NCBI GenBank assembly: GCA_024734555.1
Contig: JANPWX010019802.1
Location: 1,625,342 to 1,689,341, forward strand
Source of the DNA: Trochalopteron elliotii
Taxonomy: Eukaryota > Chordata > Aves > Passeriformes > Leiothrichidae
DNA length: 64,000 nt
Reading direction: 5' to 3'
Shown: in pieces, positions 1-11,114 of the stretch
Layout: every line of letters begins with the position of its first letter
Position numbering within the stretch: position 1 is the first letter of the stretch
The notes under the pieces: generated by a model
What the model was told of the DNA's origin: nothing
What the model saw: only the letters and a program-made list of their open reading frames with translations
Database searches by the model: none
Made by a program: the position numbers and the translations under genes

Positions 1-545
1 ACTTTTTATCAGTGCTGACAAAGTAAATGTATTAGAGGTCATGTAGTGCTGTGTTACATTGGGGCTGCAGATTATGAAGTGAGAAATACATGTATGTGAA
101 ATTTGTCATCTACAGTGGTCATTTCAAACAAGTACAGCTTATAGGCTTTCAGCACATGGGCCAAGTATTCTGTTATATATCTCAGGGCAGGATATTGTTA
201 CTGGTAACCTTCAAAGTTAGAACAGCACCTGTGAGACTTATCTAGTGCATCTCAGAATTACCCAATCGTGTGTGACGCTAAACACAAGACAGACTTCTAC
301 CAGTACACTCTGAACACATTGTGGTTTTTACCAAAATGCATATCTGTTTCCATTTGACTTTTAAATACTTGTTCTTTGCTCTTCCCTGAGCATTTCACTT
401 CTTTCGAAAGAAGTCTTGTGGCTCTAATGAAGGACAGAATTATTTTTTCTGTAAAATTGGCATTTCTAAAGGAGTCACATATAGTTTCATTTTACTTGAA
501 TGTTCCTGTGCTGGTTTCAAGAACCATTTATCTGTTTGCTTGCAG
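1..545 (+). other. PIK3R1: PIK3R1 intron (3' end)
   Basis: This is AT-rich intronic sequence upstream of the first visible coding exon. It ends in a T/G-rich stretch and a tgcag acceptor at 541-545. I see no repeat or RNA gene in it. Short open frames crossing the acceptor are read-through of the intron into the exon. Confidence 0.85.
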
Positions 546-747
546 AAGTGCAGAGCTCAGAGGAATATGCTCAGTTGCTGAAGAAACTGATCAGATCTCC
601 AAATATACCTCCCCAGTATTGGCTCACACTCCAGTATTTGCTCAAACATTTCCTCAGAGTTTGTCAAGCCTCCAGCAAAAATCTCTTGAATGCAAGGTCT
701 CTGGCTGAAATTTTCAGCCCTCTGCTTTTCAAATTCCAGATAGCAAG
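546..747 (+). CDS. PIK3R1: PIK3R1 exon: Rho-GAP/BH domain, part 1 (residues 212-279)
   Basis: The exon encodes the late part of the breakpoint-cluster-region homology (Rho-GAP-like) domain of p85-alpha. The first two bases complete a split Glu codon, and the frame then reads [14 protein letters not shown], through [13 protein letters not shown] and SSKNLLNAR, to [10 protein letters not shown]. That matches the mammalian protein closely, with a few substitutions (for example NIPPQYW where human has SIPHQYW). The acceptor is tgcag at 541-545 and the donor is gtatgt at 748. The last two bases (AG) form a split Ser codon. This domain occurs only in full-length p85-alpha, because the p55 and p50 forms start downstream. 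It binds small GTPases of the Rho/Rac/Cdc42 type and takes part in p85 dimerisation and PTEN binding (family knowledge). Confidence 0.97.
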
Positions 748-940
748 GTATGTGGGTCATCTTTACTGTATTTTTTACTGTAAATATTAATTAGTTATAT
801 GCAAAATAAGATTAATTAAATAATTTTCTGACCTTATATCTGATGTGAGGGCATTGTAGTATATTCTTTCAATTTTTAAAATAATTTAAGTAATCTTTTG
901 TATTTCTCCTTGTTCTTACTGACTAATCCATCTCTTGCAG

Positions 941-1020
941 CTCTGATAATACAGAACACCACATAAAAATCCTAGAGGTTTTAATCACAAGTGAATGGAA
1001 TGAGAGACAGCCTGTACCAG
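941..1020 (+). CDS. PIK3R1: PIK3R1 exon: end of BH domain and linker (residues 279-306)
   Basis: An 80-base exon. Its first base completes the split Ser, then 26 codons read [19 protein letters not shown] and NERQPVP, and the final G begins the Ala codon completed at 11012. The acceptor is cttgcag (934-940) and the donor is gtaaaa (1021). It ends the BH domain, and the NERQPxP residues lead into the second proline-rich segment. Human has ENLIKVIEILISTEW at the matching place, so this is one of the more diverged parts of the protein in the window. It is the last p85-specific exon: the donor at 1020 must splice over about 10 kb and past both short-isoform first exons. Confidence 0.96.
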
Positions 1021-2655
1021 GTAAAAAATATTTTTAATTTAAAAAGTTATATGTTCTCTTAAATATTAAAATTCAACTTAAGGACAGTAAATGCTTGCAT
1101 TTTTTTTTATTTAAATCAAACTTAATGAAAAACAAAAGCACACAATTACAGAGCTAAGCAGAAGTTGTTTATATGTTTTATAGTGCTGTGCAATGTTTGT
1201 TTTATAAAAATATTCTTTTGTATTAAAATCATTTTAGTGCCAATAGTTTGTACAGCCTTAGAACTTTTGTTCTTTTTCAGTAAATGGCAAATAGGATTTT
1301 GTGAGTTTTTTAAGACCTGTGAAGCAATAGAATGCATATCATACAGTGGTGGGGGGCTAATTCTCAAGGTTTTATTGAACTCTCAGTTTACTCCCAGGCA
1401 AATTTTCTTAGATTTCCTCTACCCTATGGAGACATTATTTACATGCACATATTTTTTAATCCAGATATGCAAAGTATTTATTTATCAATATCAATAAATA
1501 ATGTGAAAAATATTAAGAGGCCATCCAGGAAAGTTAAATCTTACTTTTATTGCTTCTGTTAACATAATTAAGTCAACAAATAGCAAAGTACACCTCCAAT
1601 TTATGCAAAATCCCTGGGTTTGGATCAAGTATTGGGTAGAAGCAAGGCAGAGTTGCTAACTATGTGCAAAGGAAATTATTAATGCAGGGAACTTTACATA
1701 TTATCTGAAAGCAATTCCTTTCACAGCTTATTAACAGAGAATATCCTAACAAAGGAAAGGGTGAACAGAACGTTGGACATCCTATACCCTTCCCACCACT
1801 GTAGTCAAAGCACAAAATAAAATTCTTGGCAGTAGGATTTGTAGGGTTACTTAAGATCTGAAGAGTTAGAACACAGCAGAAAAGTGTTTTATTTCCTGTG
1901 TTTCGGATAGGCACGTTATATAATCTTCTTCATCAGCTAATGAAGATTAATTTAAAATGGCTAAAATTTTTGTTCCTAATGCTTTGTTTGAAAGGCTTTT
2001 CTAATCTTGGCAGCTCTGTTAGTTAGGAAACTTTCCCTAACATTTTGTGTACATCTGTTTTCAGCTTGTTCAATTTTGGTGAAATAGTTAAGCAGGGATT
2101 TCCAGAATCCCTTTGTATTTTTCTGTCTAATGCTTTGTAACAATTAGGAGAGTCCAAACTTAAAGTATTTTTCCTATTTTACTAAGTATCAGCAAATAGC
2201 TGCTAATTGTTGAAGAATAATTTTCCTTGTCACATGTTACAAGCCTTAAAAAATGAAACAGATTCTAACTGTCTAATGCTAATAGCATTTTTTATAGTTA
2301 CACATTTGCAAATGCTTTGGAGTATGTAAATATATATGTCTAGAAGCACTGGTTGGTAGGTTACAAAGGTAGGGTCAACAGTTTCTTCAGTTTCAAAGCA
2401 AGAATTTTATAAGTTGCATTTAAGAGATTGCTTGACTGCATATCTGCCCAAGTTGCTTCATGTGAGAAAAGTATAAAAGTGAAAGGTGTTGATGTTAGAA
2501 CTACTGATGAGGGCAAGGAGTCTAGTCATTTTGGGAGTGTCATTAGGATGCTTGAATGCCATTGTATCCATCAGATTTATATGATTTGCCGCTGCATTAA
2601 TAATTGTAATTGGACATCTGATTGTTTTTAATATTACTTCCTCATTAATTAATGT

Positions 2656-2800
2656 CAGAATCAGAATCATTAGGTTGGAAGAGACCTCCAGGATCATCAA
2701 GTCCAACCTAACTCTAACCTCAACTAAACCATGGCACCAAGTGCCATGTTTAGTCTTTTCTTAAACACATCCAGAGACGGTGAACCCACCACCATGCTCT
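2656..2800 (-). repeat. CR1 LINE fragment, 3' end, minus strand
   Basis: The block reads cagaatcagaatcattagg, ttggaagagacctccaggat, then catcaagtccaacc. This is the reverse complement of the conserved 3' end of avian CR1 retrotransposons. The following bases (caccaagtgccatg, aacacatccagagacggtga) continue the CR1 3' region. The 5' boundary (right edge) is approximate because similarity fades after about 2800. Like most CR1 copies it is 5'-truncated. Confidence 0.85.
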
Positions 2801-5104
2801 GTGTAGCATTATGCAATTGTTTACTTTGACAGTCCTACTAGGCTTTTCATGTGGTCTGTTATAAAAATAGAATTCCTTCCCTGTGCATTTCAAAGTCCAT
2901 CATGTCTACTAGAATGTTTTTTAGTAGAACATTTGCACATGTACTAACATGCTGGAAAAAACCCTCAGATACAAGTTTTCAGGCTTTGCAGTGTCTGGTT
3001 AGCTAGTCTCTGCCCTCAGGCCTGTAAAGAGTTTGAATCATTTTCAAAAGCTGAATCTTAATATAATGTTCTGTAAATTTGCAGGAGTAGGCCATGAGTC
3101 CATTTCCACACCAATATCATTCAGTGACCTGAACATCTGAAGAGGTCTATTTTTATCATTCTCATATCAACTATAGAAAACACTCTAAGATGTGTTTTTG
3201 AGAATTGTGATCTTTAAGATTATTGGTTTTAGTGGCTTGATTTTCCACAAAGACTGTTTAGATAGACTGTAATTAAAAGAAGATCCCAATAAAATACACC
3301 TTATTTGTCATGTAAGTGTTTTGAGAATTACAATCTTAAATAGAATTTTGCAAGAGGAGAATTTGAGAGGTCTTAAGCAGAAAGAATTTTACTTCTTGAA
3401 AATAACACCATGACAACTAAGTGATAACAGGGAAGCCAGTGCTGTCAGCTTTCTTCTCTTTTTCACAGGCTGGAGTGATGGCTTCTTTCCTTCCTAATTC
3501 TTTTTGTTAAGATGAGAACATTCTGTCTAAAACAAGTTGTGCATGAAGTTCTAGTGGTATCTTACACAGTGAATAAATATGTTAAATGTAGTGTTTAGAA
3601 ATAATGGATCTGAATAGCAAGTAGATCTTTGCACAGCTGTGGGTTTTTTTCCTTACCACATCACCCACTAATTACACTTCTTACCTGAAAACACCAGAAA
3701 GTAAGCAGCTGGACCTTACATCTTACTGTGTTTTAAAATTAGTATCCTAAATTAGGCATCTCCAGTTGGAGACATAGAGTGATCCTTCTTCAATGCCATA
3801 ACACAAAAAGAAGAGTTACTCCTAGACCATTACTTGACTTACCACAGAACAGTTGCATTGGGGTATTTTGTCTGTCATGGTATTCACCAGCAAACTATAG
3901 GTTCTAGTTTGTGGATTAAAACAGTGCCTAGTCCTACACAAAAATACTGAACTTAACAATACCTATTAATAGAATCGTAGATTTTTGTGTAGCAGATGAA
4001 GATAGAAGGATGTTGCAGGAGAAATAAGGCTGGAAAAAATTAGATCAGTTTTCTGGTTCTTGTCACATTCTTCAAGAGAGACAAAAGATGGTATTGGTGG
4101 GCATGGTAGGTAGTTTTTACATCCCATCTGAACAACATCCGAGTTTGATGTACAACTGCACAGACTTTAAATTAAAGTTTACAGTAAGAAACAAAGTACA
4201 AGTCTCTAATTGTGCTATCCAAAAGAGTACTATTAGAATAAAATATCTAAATTGTAACAGATTTTAGCAAATAGTGCTGCTCAGGTCTTACAGAATCTCA
4301 CCCATCATCAGACTTGTGAATAGTGGAAAACAGTGGAAATAGGCTATATTAATAGGTATAGAAGACTGGGGTAGTTTTTCAGTTTTTTGTCGAGGATCTC
4401 AAAGGCTCCTAGTTTTGTCAGTCTAGAGGTGGGCTGCCCTGGATGCAGATCCCAAAGCTGCCCACAGAGGTGCAGTAGGTGCTTGGAGCAGCAGGATCAG
4501 TTTAGCACTCATAGCTGCAAAGGTAGGCCACACAGACAAAGTTGGGAGGTAACTTTGGGTGGGGAGCTTAGGAAGATAGAGGTCCTTTCTGGAGTTGGAG
4601 TGTGTGAGAATAATGTCTGTCTTAGGAAGGCGAAGAGGAAGTGGGATGTGGAAAGAGAGCAAGGGGTTGTGGGGAGCTGGTGAAGCGCAGAAGAAGAATG
4701 AAAGGAAAAGAAAGAGCTGCCTTTTGTCAATGAATTAAAGCCTGTGCACTGGCTAGTCTTTGTCTGGGCTGTCTATCTCAGTTTATCCCTATTTACAATG
4801 TATGTAACATTGTAAATAAAAGCTCATACTGAAATACTGCAGCCTGAAAAAGTAGTTTTTATTATTCAGGGCATCATAGGTGAGAATGAGTGAGGTAATA
4901 AGACTGCCTTATATGTAACTGCTCACTTATTGGGGATGAGGTAAAAGTGCTGGCAGCATCACCAAACTGCAGACACTTTGCTTTTAGCTACAAAAAATAT
5001 TCCCAACAGTGGTGGCATAACTGCTAGAGCAGGGTAATGTAAAGGCTGATCCAGCTCCTCCTGGAATTTGATTCCTCCTCAAAGGTACTCTGTGTTGCTA
5101 CAGG

Positions 5105-5400
5105 CATCAGCCTGAGACCGCGGTGCTGTCGGTAGTGTCCTGGGGACATAAACAGATGCTTAGGAATGCTGTCCGTTGTCAGAAGTTGTCTGGATCATGT
5201 CAGAAGCGTGGCGTGGAGCAGGCAGGAGGCTGCGGGTGCCCGGGACAGCCGCGGCCTCGGCAGGGGGACCGTGTGCATCCGTGTCCTACCCAGCAGAGGG
5301 CTCCCCTCCTAAGCTAATAAAAGTTTATCCCTTTATCCCTGACCTAACGGAAACCACAGCGCTTGGCTAACCGCCGTACTTTGGAACGCTGTATCCTTGG
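5105..5400. promoter_or_regulatory. CpG-rich block, candidate intragenic promoter or LTR remnant
   Basis: By eye this 300-base block holds close to twenty CpG dinucleotides, including ccgcgg (twice), cccggg and agcgct. The surrounding intron has almost none. It ends with ctaataaaag and two ttatccc repeats. It lies about 2 kb upstream of the p50-alpha start codon, so it could be a promoter island for a short isoform. Alternatively it may be a young CpG-rich LTR fragment: it contains an AATAAA-like signal and TG/CA-type ends can be drawn, but I found no target duplication. The function is inference. Confidence 0.35.
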
Positions 5401-7314
5401 TTTGAGCTCTGACACAAGCTTTATGTTTCTCAATACCTAATTGCAAGAATTTGATAAAAATTAAACAATACGTGCGACGTTTTTTAGCATTTTTTGCAGG
5501 TTGTTATGTCAGCGTACTGGTGTTTGTATGTATGTGTAAAACACATGGAAGCATGTCAAACCTGATCAGCTCTTTCCTTGCTTCAGACACGATTTTTTAG
5601 AAAAAAATGTTCTGTGTTAATAGAAGAACACTGTGAGTATGACTGCAAGGAATAGTAGGCTGCAAATTAAATGGGCACCACTCAAGATTTTGAAATTTAG
5701 ATAGAAAGACAAGACAGGGCAATATTTGAAAATACAGGTGTGTGCATGGCAGTATCTTTTTTTGACAAGATATTTGATTCTCTCCTGCAGGATTATGAGG
5801 AACTCATTATCTCTGTGTGGGTATCTGTGCTTTTTTAATTGATAAAAAAGTTCACTGAATCAAGTTTGGGTGGTCTTTTCTCCTTTGACTATGTACATCT
5901 GTGTTGTGGCACTAAAAACCAAGAAATGTTCTCAACCCCTTCTGTAATTTTAACAGTAAAGAAGTATATCAACTAGAGTCTGAAGCTGAATTAATTCAGA
6001 AACACTTGAAGTAGGCTGTACTCCGCTGCTTCAAATTATATTTAGAACTGACAATTGTTCAAGTAGGCAGAGGCTAAAACTAGGGAAGCAAGGGATTGTT
6101 ATAGGTGAAGCTATTCAATCAAGTGCAAAATATCAAAAATGTACTGCAGATATTTGGGATTTCATTATTAGGTGCAAGGGGTGTTTCACAGCATAGAAGG
6201 ATTTTGGTATGTGAATTATTAAGGAGGCAAAAATTTTTGGATGCTATTTGACTGCCTTAAAGAGCAACAAGCAGATCTCAGAGAAATTCTCAGTGTTTGC
6301 AAGAAGTGGGAGGAAAATATTAATGCCCTTCTCTCCTCTTAATGTGTCTGCTTCTCCTTTTACTTTGAATTTATTTCCTTGTGGAAGTTTAACTGGCCAA
6401 AGAGATAACCACTGTAGGCAGAGGGAAGTAGGCTCTTCAGTTGCTGCTCTGTTCCTTTAGCAAGTTCAATCTCTGCCAAACACTAAGGCAAGGAAAATAG
6501 ATTTAACCTAAGCTTCTCCCTTTCTGTACAGTTCCTTTTCCCACCTGCCTGTCCAAGAAATGAACAATCCTGATAAACTGGAAACCTCTACAAATAGTGG
6601 CTTTTTTCAAGTATTTTTTGTATATAGGAAATTGATAAAAAGTCTCACAGCCTCAGACTAAGGGTCTTGAAGCAGCACATTTGTGATCCAGCATGAGCAT
6701 GTACCAGGTGATGCTGTGCTTGCAAGCAGGCTGTTTTGCTTGCACAGGGCTGCTTCTAGAGAAGCATGTCTTTTCAAGGAAAACTTTTATTCTATTTTTT
6801 TTTCTGCAGTTAGCCACTTCCTGTATTTGGCTGTTCATGGTGCTTTTCTCATCCTCAACACTGCATGTAGCAGCCAGTGATAGGGACTATTTTAAGGCCT
6901 CTTACAATGGGCTTCTCATTTACTTAGCTAAAATGAGAAAGTTATCCCCGCATTGGCCACTTGTTAGCCGATGACAACTTTTACTTTGAATCTGGCTCCC
7001 ATCCCCCAGCTGAAATCCCTGGCTCAGCAAATATTTGAACCTACCCAAGTTAATCATGAAACTGAGATCTTTATCTCAGAGAGACGTGCAAGCTACTGAG
7101 GGTGGTGGTTTCTTTTTTTTTTTTCACAGTACTGAAGTCAGGTTCACTTTTTAATGATGAACCAGAGTAAGTGGATACCTTCTGCACACCACAGAGGTTT
7201 AAGCAAGAGAGGGCTTGGATTTTCTCAGTGCAAGTTACAACTCTTTTAGGGGGTTTTGTGGAACATTGGTTGGGAAGAAGAGCAATCTCTTTTTCTTCAT
7301 TGCTTCAGAGAAGA

Positions 7315-7324
7315 TTCCTGGTAA
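7315..7324 (+). promoter_or_regulatory. Near-consensus STAT site upstream of the p50-alpha start
   Basis: ttcctggtaa differs by one base from the STAT core TTCCnGGAA and lies about 100 bases before the p50-alpha ATG. STAT3 and STAT5a are reported to control the short PIK3R1 isoforms in mammary tissue. A single near-match is weak evidence here. Confidence 0.2.
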
Positions 7325-7421
7325 ATGGAGGGTTTAGGGCTTCTTTTTAAGCAAGATTTTTGTAAGAGGAAATCAATATTGGATCGTATTTTCGACTGTT
7401 TCACAAGGGTGATCATTTGCA

Positions 7422-7437
7422 ATGCATAATTTACAAA
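7422..7437 (+). CDS. PIK3R1: PIK3R1 p50-alpha alternative first exon (MHNLQ-T)
   Basis: This coding part is 16 bases long, too short for ORF searches. It reads ATG CAT AAT TTA CAA A, followed at once by a GTAAGTG donor (7438). Spliced to the acceptor at 11012 it gives [14 protein letters not shown], identical to the unique start of mammalian p50-alpha. The stop TGA at 7410-7412 is in frame upstream, so the ATG is the true start. The base at -3 is G, a favourable context. The resulting isoform would be 6 + 418 = 424 residues, the size of human p50-alpha, and would lack SH3 and BH. The 5' UTR start is not visible from sequence alone. Confidence 0.93.
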
Positions 7438-9517
7438 GTAAGTGATTTTGAATTTCTATGTCTTTTTCATCATCTTGGGGGGAAGGATTGTACTGTAACT
7501 GATTACCAGGTAAGCTTTAAAAGTCTAAAGATACATGAATTTAAGTCAAATACTTCAGTACCTCTCCAGGTTACATACAAAATGGGTAATAGCCTATCTG
7601 CCTCCTCTGTCTTTTCTTGCCTGCAGGCTAGGCTAGTCTGAGCTGAGCACTAACCTGATTATACAAGTTTGTTCAGTCCTAAATTTGGCCACCAGTGAAA
7701 CTCTAGGGAGATCATTTTTCCTGAAAGTAATTTTTATTCAATGGAATAAAAAAATTTACTGATCCCACATGAGACCTAAAAGCAGCAATGCAGTTTTTGT
7801 AGGAAATCTTTGTAACTTGATTTAAATAATTACCTTGGCAAGTTAACTGTTTGGGTAGCAGGTGGGCTAAACCTCTAAAATCAGTGTTCAGACTTGTGTC
7901 TGGGATGATTTTAAGTATTCTATTTCATTTTGGAAATGGAAAGAATCTTTGGAGCATATCTACCTCAACAGGAAGGGGAAAGTCTACTCCAAAATGAAGC
8001 TTCTTAATGCACAAAGCAAACTAGCATTCATCTTTTTGTATATGTTGATACTCTAGACATGCTCTTGTATGTTGATGCTTGTCTGAAAGGGGTAACCTGC
8101 TCAGGGGCACAGACAGTGGGGGTGGTGAGGGGGGAGGGCAGGGGCAAAATATTTGGAAATCACATAAATTGTGTTAACTTTTTAATGAGTATTTGTGAGG
8201 TAGAGCACATTTCAGCTGTTCCAGATTTTCTTATGATATAAGGCACAGTTAGTTGCTACAGCTCGTCTTTGTAGTAGTTATTTTTGGTCTCTGTTTTTTT
8301 CCCCCCATAGATTATAGAGGGTATAAAGCATTCATGTTGCTTTACATAGCATTCTGCTCTGAAGTTAATAACCTATTCTGTCCATGTTTCTTCCAAGAGG
8401 TCAGAGAGAGTTACAGTCAGTGATGGGGGGAGTTAAGATGGAATATTTCTAGATGGTTGGAGGATGCTACTGACATAAAGTCGAGGGGCGAAGGAGACAC
8501 TGAAAAGAGACTCTTGCTTTTAAAAACAATTAACTTGATAAATATATCAGTGAGAATAGGATAGAGAAACTGTGAAAAGGCAGACTAAATTCTTATTGTA
8601 TCCTCACAGCCTTTTTTATGTTCAGCAAAACCATTTTTGAAGATCTTCCTCAGTTATGACTTTCTTCCATTGTCTGGGAGAATCAGCTAAATGTAAGATT
8701 ATAATATTTGGGGTTCAGATTTCAAAATTAATTAATCTAGATTGATTCGAATTGTGTTTTATTACATAATGATAAGAGAGGAAGACATCTCTGCAGTAAG
8801 CAGGTTTTATGTAGTAATATAAACTATCAGACCTATGTGCCCATAAAAATAATGGAAATATGCAGAGTCCAAAAACATAATCCATATTTCATTATGTGGA
8901 TATATACATCTGTGTGTGTGTGTTCGTGTAAAATGAGTGTGTAATGGATATGCACACACACTCATGCATTTCTCTAATGCATCTCTAATGTGTGCAGTAG
9001 TCCTAGAATCCTTTTAAATCTCTCTGAATGTCGAACTTGAGGCATTCAGGCAGGAGAATGCACCTGGGATGTGACTGACCTGCCTGTGAAGGGAGCTGCC
9101 CTGTGTGTGAGCGTGTGTTGTGTGTGCCTGTGTGTAAGAGCTACGTGCTGCAGCATATCAGCCTTTTGTCATCCTGCCAGGATTGGACTGTACCATGCTG
9201 CAAGGACAGGAAAATGAGCCAGGAGCACAGGCAAGGAGAGCCCACTTGCTCCTTTTGTCTGCAAAACCAGCTTTATATTGCAATTCTGCTAAATGTAGAT
9301 TCTTCCCAAAACTGAAATTGTTTTAAGATTAACGTAGAACAAAATGAGGAAGCAGGAGTGGTTTGGTGACATTATTTTGACATGATTGGCTGAGGATTAT
9401 GATGTAATAGGTTACAGTGCAGCCCCTTATAGGTTTTAAAATGAATTCCAAGACACCATTACAAAGACAGCCTGACTCTTTTCTTGTATCTGAGCTTACT
9501 CAGTGAAACTCATACAA
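7438..9517 (+). other. PIK3R1: PIK3R1 intron between p50-alpha and p55-alpha exons
   Basis: This 2.1 kb interval is intron for p85 and p50 and 5' flank for p55. It holds a G-rich patch near 8117-8145 and TG-rich low-complexity stretches at 8911-8960 and 9093-9135. I see no repeat family and no further exon. Confidence 0.8.
9381..9440 (+). promoter_or_regulatory. Candidate p55-alpha proximal promoter elements
   Basis: Within 140 bases of the p55-alpha start there is an inverted CCAAT box (gattggctgagg, near 9384), an ATF/CRE-like gatgtaat (near 9400), and ccccttataggtttta (near 9423). The last reads either as a TATA-like element or as a CArG-like box (CC-CTTATA-GG, one base off). The spacing suits a promoter, but no transcription start can be placed by sequence alone. 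Confidence 0.35.
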
Positions 9518-9623
9518 ATGTACAATACTGTTTGGAATATGGAAGAACTGGATATAGAATATCCTAAGACAGATATAAATTGTGGCACAGACTTGATGTT
9601 TTACATAGAAATGGATCCACCAG
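9518..9623 (+). CDS. PIK3R1: PIK3R1 p55-alpha alternative first exon
   Basis: The coding part is 35 codons plus one base. It begins MYNTVWNMEELDIEY, continues KTDINCGTDLMFYIEMDPP, and ends in G with a gtaaaa donor at 9624. The mammalian p55-alpha-specific N-terminus (MYTTVW...EMDPP) is the clear counterpart, with a handful of substitutions in the first half and an unchanged second half. Joined to 11012 it gives [14 protein letters not shown] and a protein of 454 residues, the known p55-alpha length. An in-frame TGA lies upstream at 9491-9493, so this ATG is the first available, although its -3 base is C, a weak context. It sits 2.1 kb downstream of the p50 exon, the same order and about the same spacing as I recall for human. 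Confidence 0.96.
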
Positions 9624-11011
9624 GTAAAACTGCAGTCTTATTATAGAAGACTTAATTAATTTTGGTGTTTACAATAGCTGCTGAAAAATTCATACTGGAT
9701 ATGTAGGATTTCTTTACTTTGTTATTGATACAAATAGTTTTCCTTTTTTCATAAATTAGAATAAAATTGTGGATTAGTGCATGGTTGTAGTAATTAGAAT
9801 CTTTACATATAAAATACCTGACTGCTTACTTAATTGAATTTACTGAATTGACCTGTTTCTGTTTTGATTTTATTATGTCAGATGTAGTTTTAGTCCTGCT
9901 ATTTTATCATGTAAAAATTGTATTTCTTTTATTACTATTTTTGCTCTCTCTGTTCCACACTGTGCCTAAAAGGAGATGCTGTAGTAACACTCATATTTCC
10001 TGAAACAGTGATTCCAAATCATTGGCTTGGAATGTTTAAGGAAAAAACATTTTTAAAATCTAGCAATACTCATTGAATGCCTGTTGTAGCATTGTTTTTT
10101 TATATTATATGAAAATATTACGCTATCCTGATATTCCTTGCAACTTGAAAAACATTGTCTTTTGAGCCTGGTCATAATATACAGGACAAGAGTGATGTAC
10201 TTACTGGAGAACTGAAAGAGCTGAGCTTTTAATCCTGATTCCAGTGTAGTTCCCCTTGTTACTAAGTCAGTGCTGCAGTATCTTCTCTGGCACCCACTGG
10301 TATACATATGCAGCTTTGACATTGAAAAAGGGGGGGTTGGGGGGGGTGTTTTAATCAGTCCTGGCATTTGGAACACAATTTATTCTGTAGAATACTAAGA
10401 TTAACACAAGGGATATTTGGGTCACAGATGGGTTTCTTACACTGTTGGGTTTGTTTTTTGGGTTTTTTTTGCAAATCATTGCACAGAATGCTGAGGATCA
10501 CAAAACCCTGATTCTGCTTCAAATATACTGTATTGCTATGGGTTTGCATCTTTTATTACTCAGCCTCTAGGTAAGAAAACAGCAAAATTCCTCTAGGATT
10601 GTTACATAGGAGGATTTAAAAAAAAATGGCATGTTTTATTACTTGTATTCACCTAAAGATGGTGAAAGAAGGTAAAAGCAAACTTCAGATTTTTTTTTCT
10701 CAAAGGCTTTCTTCACAGAGGCAGGAGTTGAGTGTGGTGTTATGTTTTCCTTAAAATATATTATTGCAAGATAATATCATTTTTTGAAACAATATAACTT
10801 CATTTTGAATGGTTTTGTTTTCAAATTTCTTGATTCTAGTAGTGTCTTTTAAGGAATATTAATGATGGACAACTCTATTTGGTAACCAGTTCTTTTTTTT
10901 TTTTAACGCACTCATAGAATTATAAAATTTATGTAATGATGTGAAATTTCAAGGAATATATGCTTATGTTTTCAGTGAGTTACAACTTTTCTTCCCCCCT
11001 TTCATTTGCAG
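9624..11011 (+). other. PIK3R1: PIK3R1 intron before the first shared exon
   Basis: AT-rich intron of about 1.4 kb. It contains a double G run (G7-TT-G8 at 10330-10346) and T tracts near 10460 and 10895. It ends with a strong pyrimidine tract (cttttcttcccccctttcatttgcag) before 11012, the acceptor shared by all three isoforms. Confidence 0.85.
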
Positions 11012-11114
11012 CACTGCCTCCTAAGCCACCGAAACCTAATACTGTAACTAACAATAGCATGAATAACAACATGTCATTACAAGACGCTGAATGGTACTGG
11101 GGGGATATCTCAAG
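11012..11114 (+). CDS. PIK3R1: PIK3R1 exon: proline motif and start of nSH2 (residues 306-340)
   Basis: This is the first exon shared by p85, p55 and p50. The first two bases (CA) complete Ala after a G donor (p85, p55) or Thr after an A donor (p50). It then reads [33 protein letters not shown] and a split Arg. PPKPPKP is the second proline-rich segment, a ligand for SH3 domains of Src-family kinases. W333 opens the nSH2 domain, whose contacts with the p110 helical domain keep the kinase inactive. The donor is gtaaat at 11115. Confidence 0.97.

Larger units (their letters stand above)
1021..7421 (+). other. PIK3R1: PIK3R1 intron, upstream of the p50-alpha exon
   Basis: This 6.4 kb stretch is intron for the p85 transcript and 5' flank for the p50 transcript. 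It is mostly AT-rich. It contains a CR1 fragment (2656-2800) and a compact CpG-rich block (5105-5400). I see no further exon with the right phase. The short open frames at 1165, 4387 and 6248 have no recognisable protein. Confidence 0.8.

Noticed and set aside
7417..7641. 74-residue frame starting at a TTG over the p50-alpha exon
   Set aside because: It is in a different frame from MHNLQ and reads through the GTAAGT donor into intron. The real coding part is 7422-7437.
8911..9135. Z-DNA-forming (TG)n microsatellite before the p55 exon
   Set aside because: The TG runs are short and broken (tgtgtgtgtgtgtt, then mixed tgtgtg words). I note them as low complexity only.
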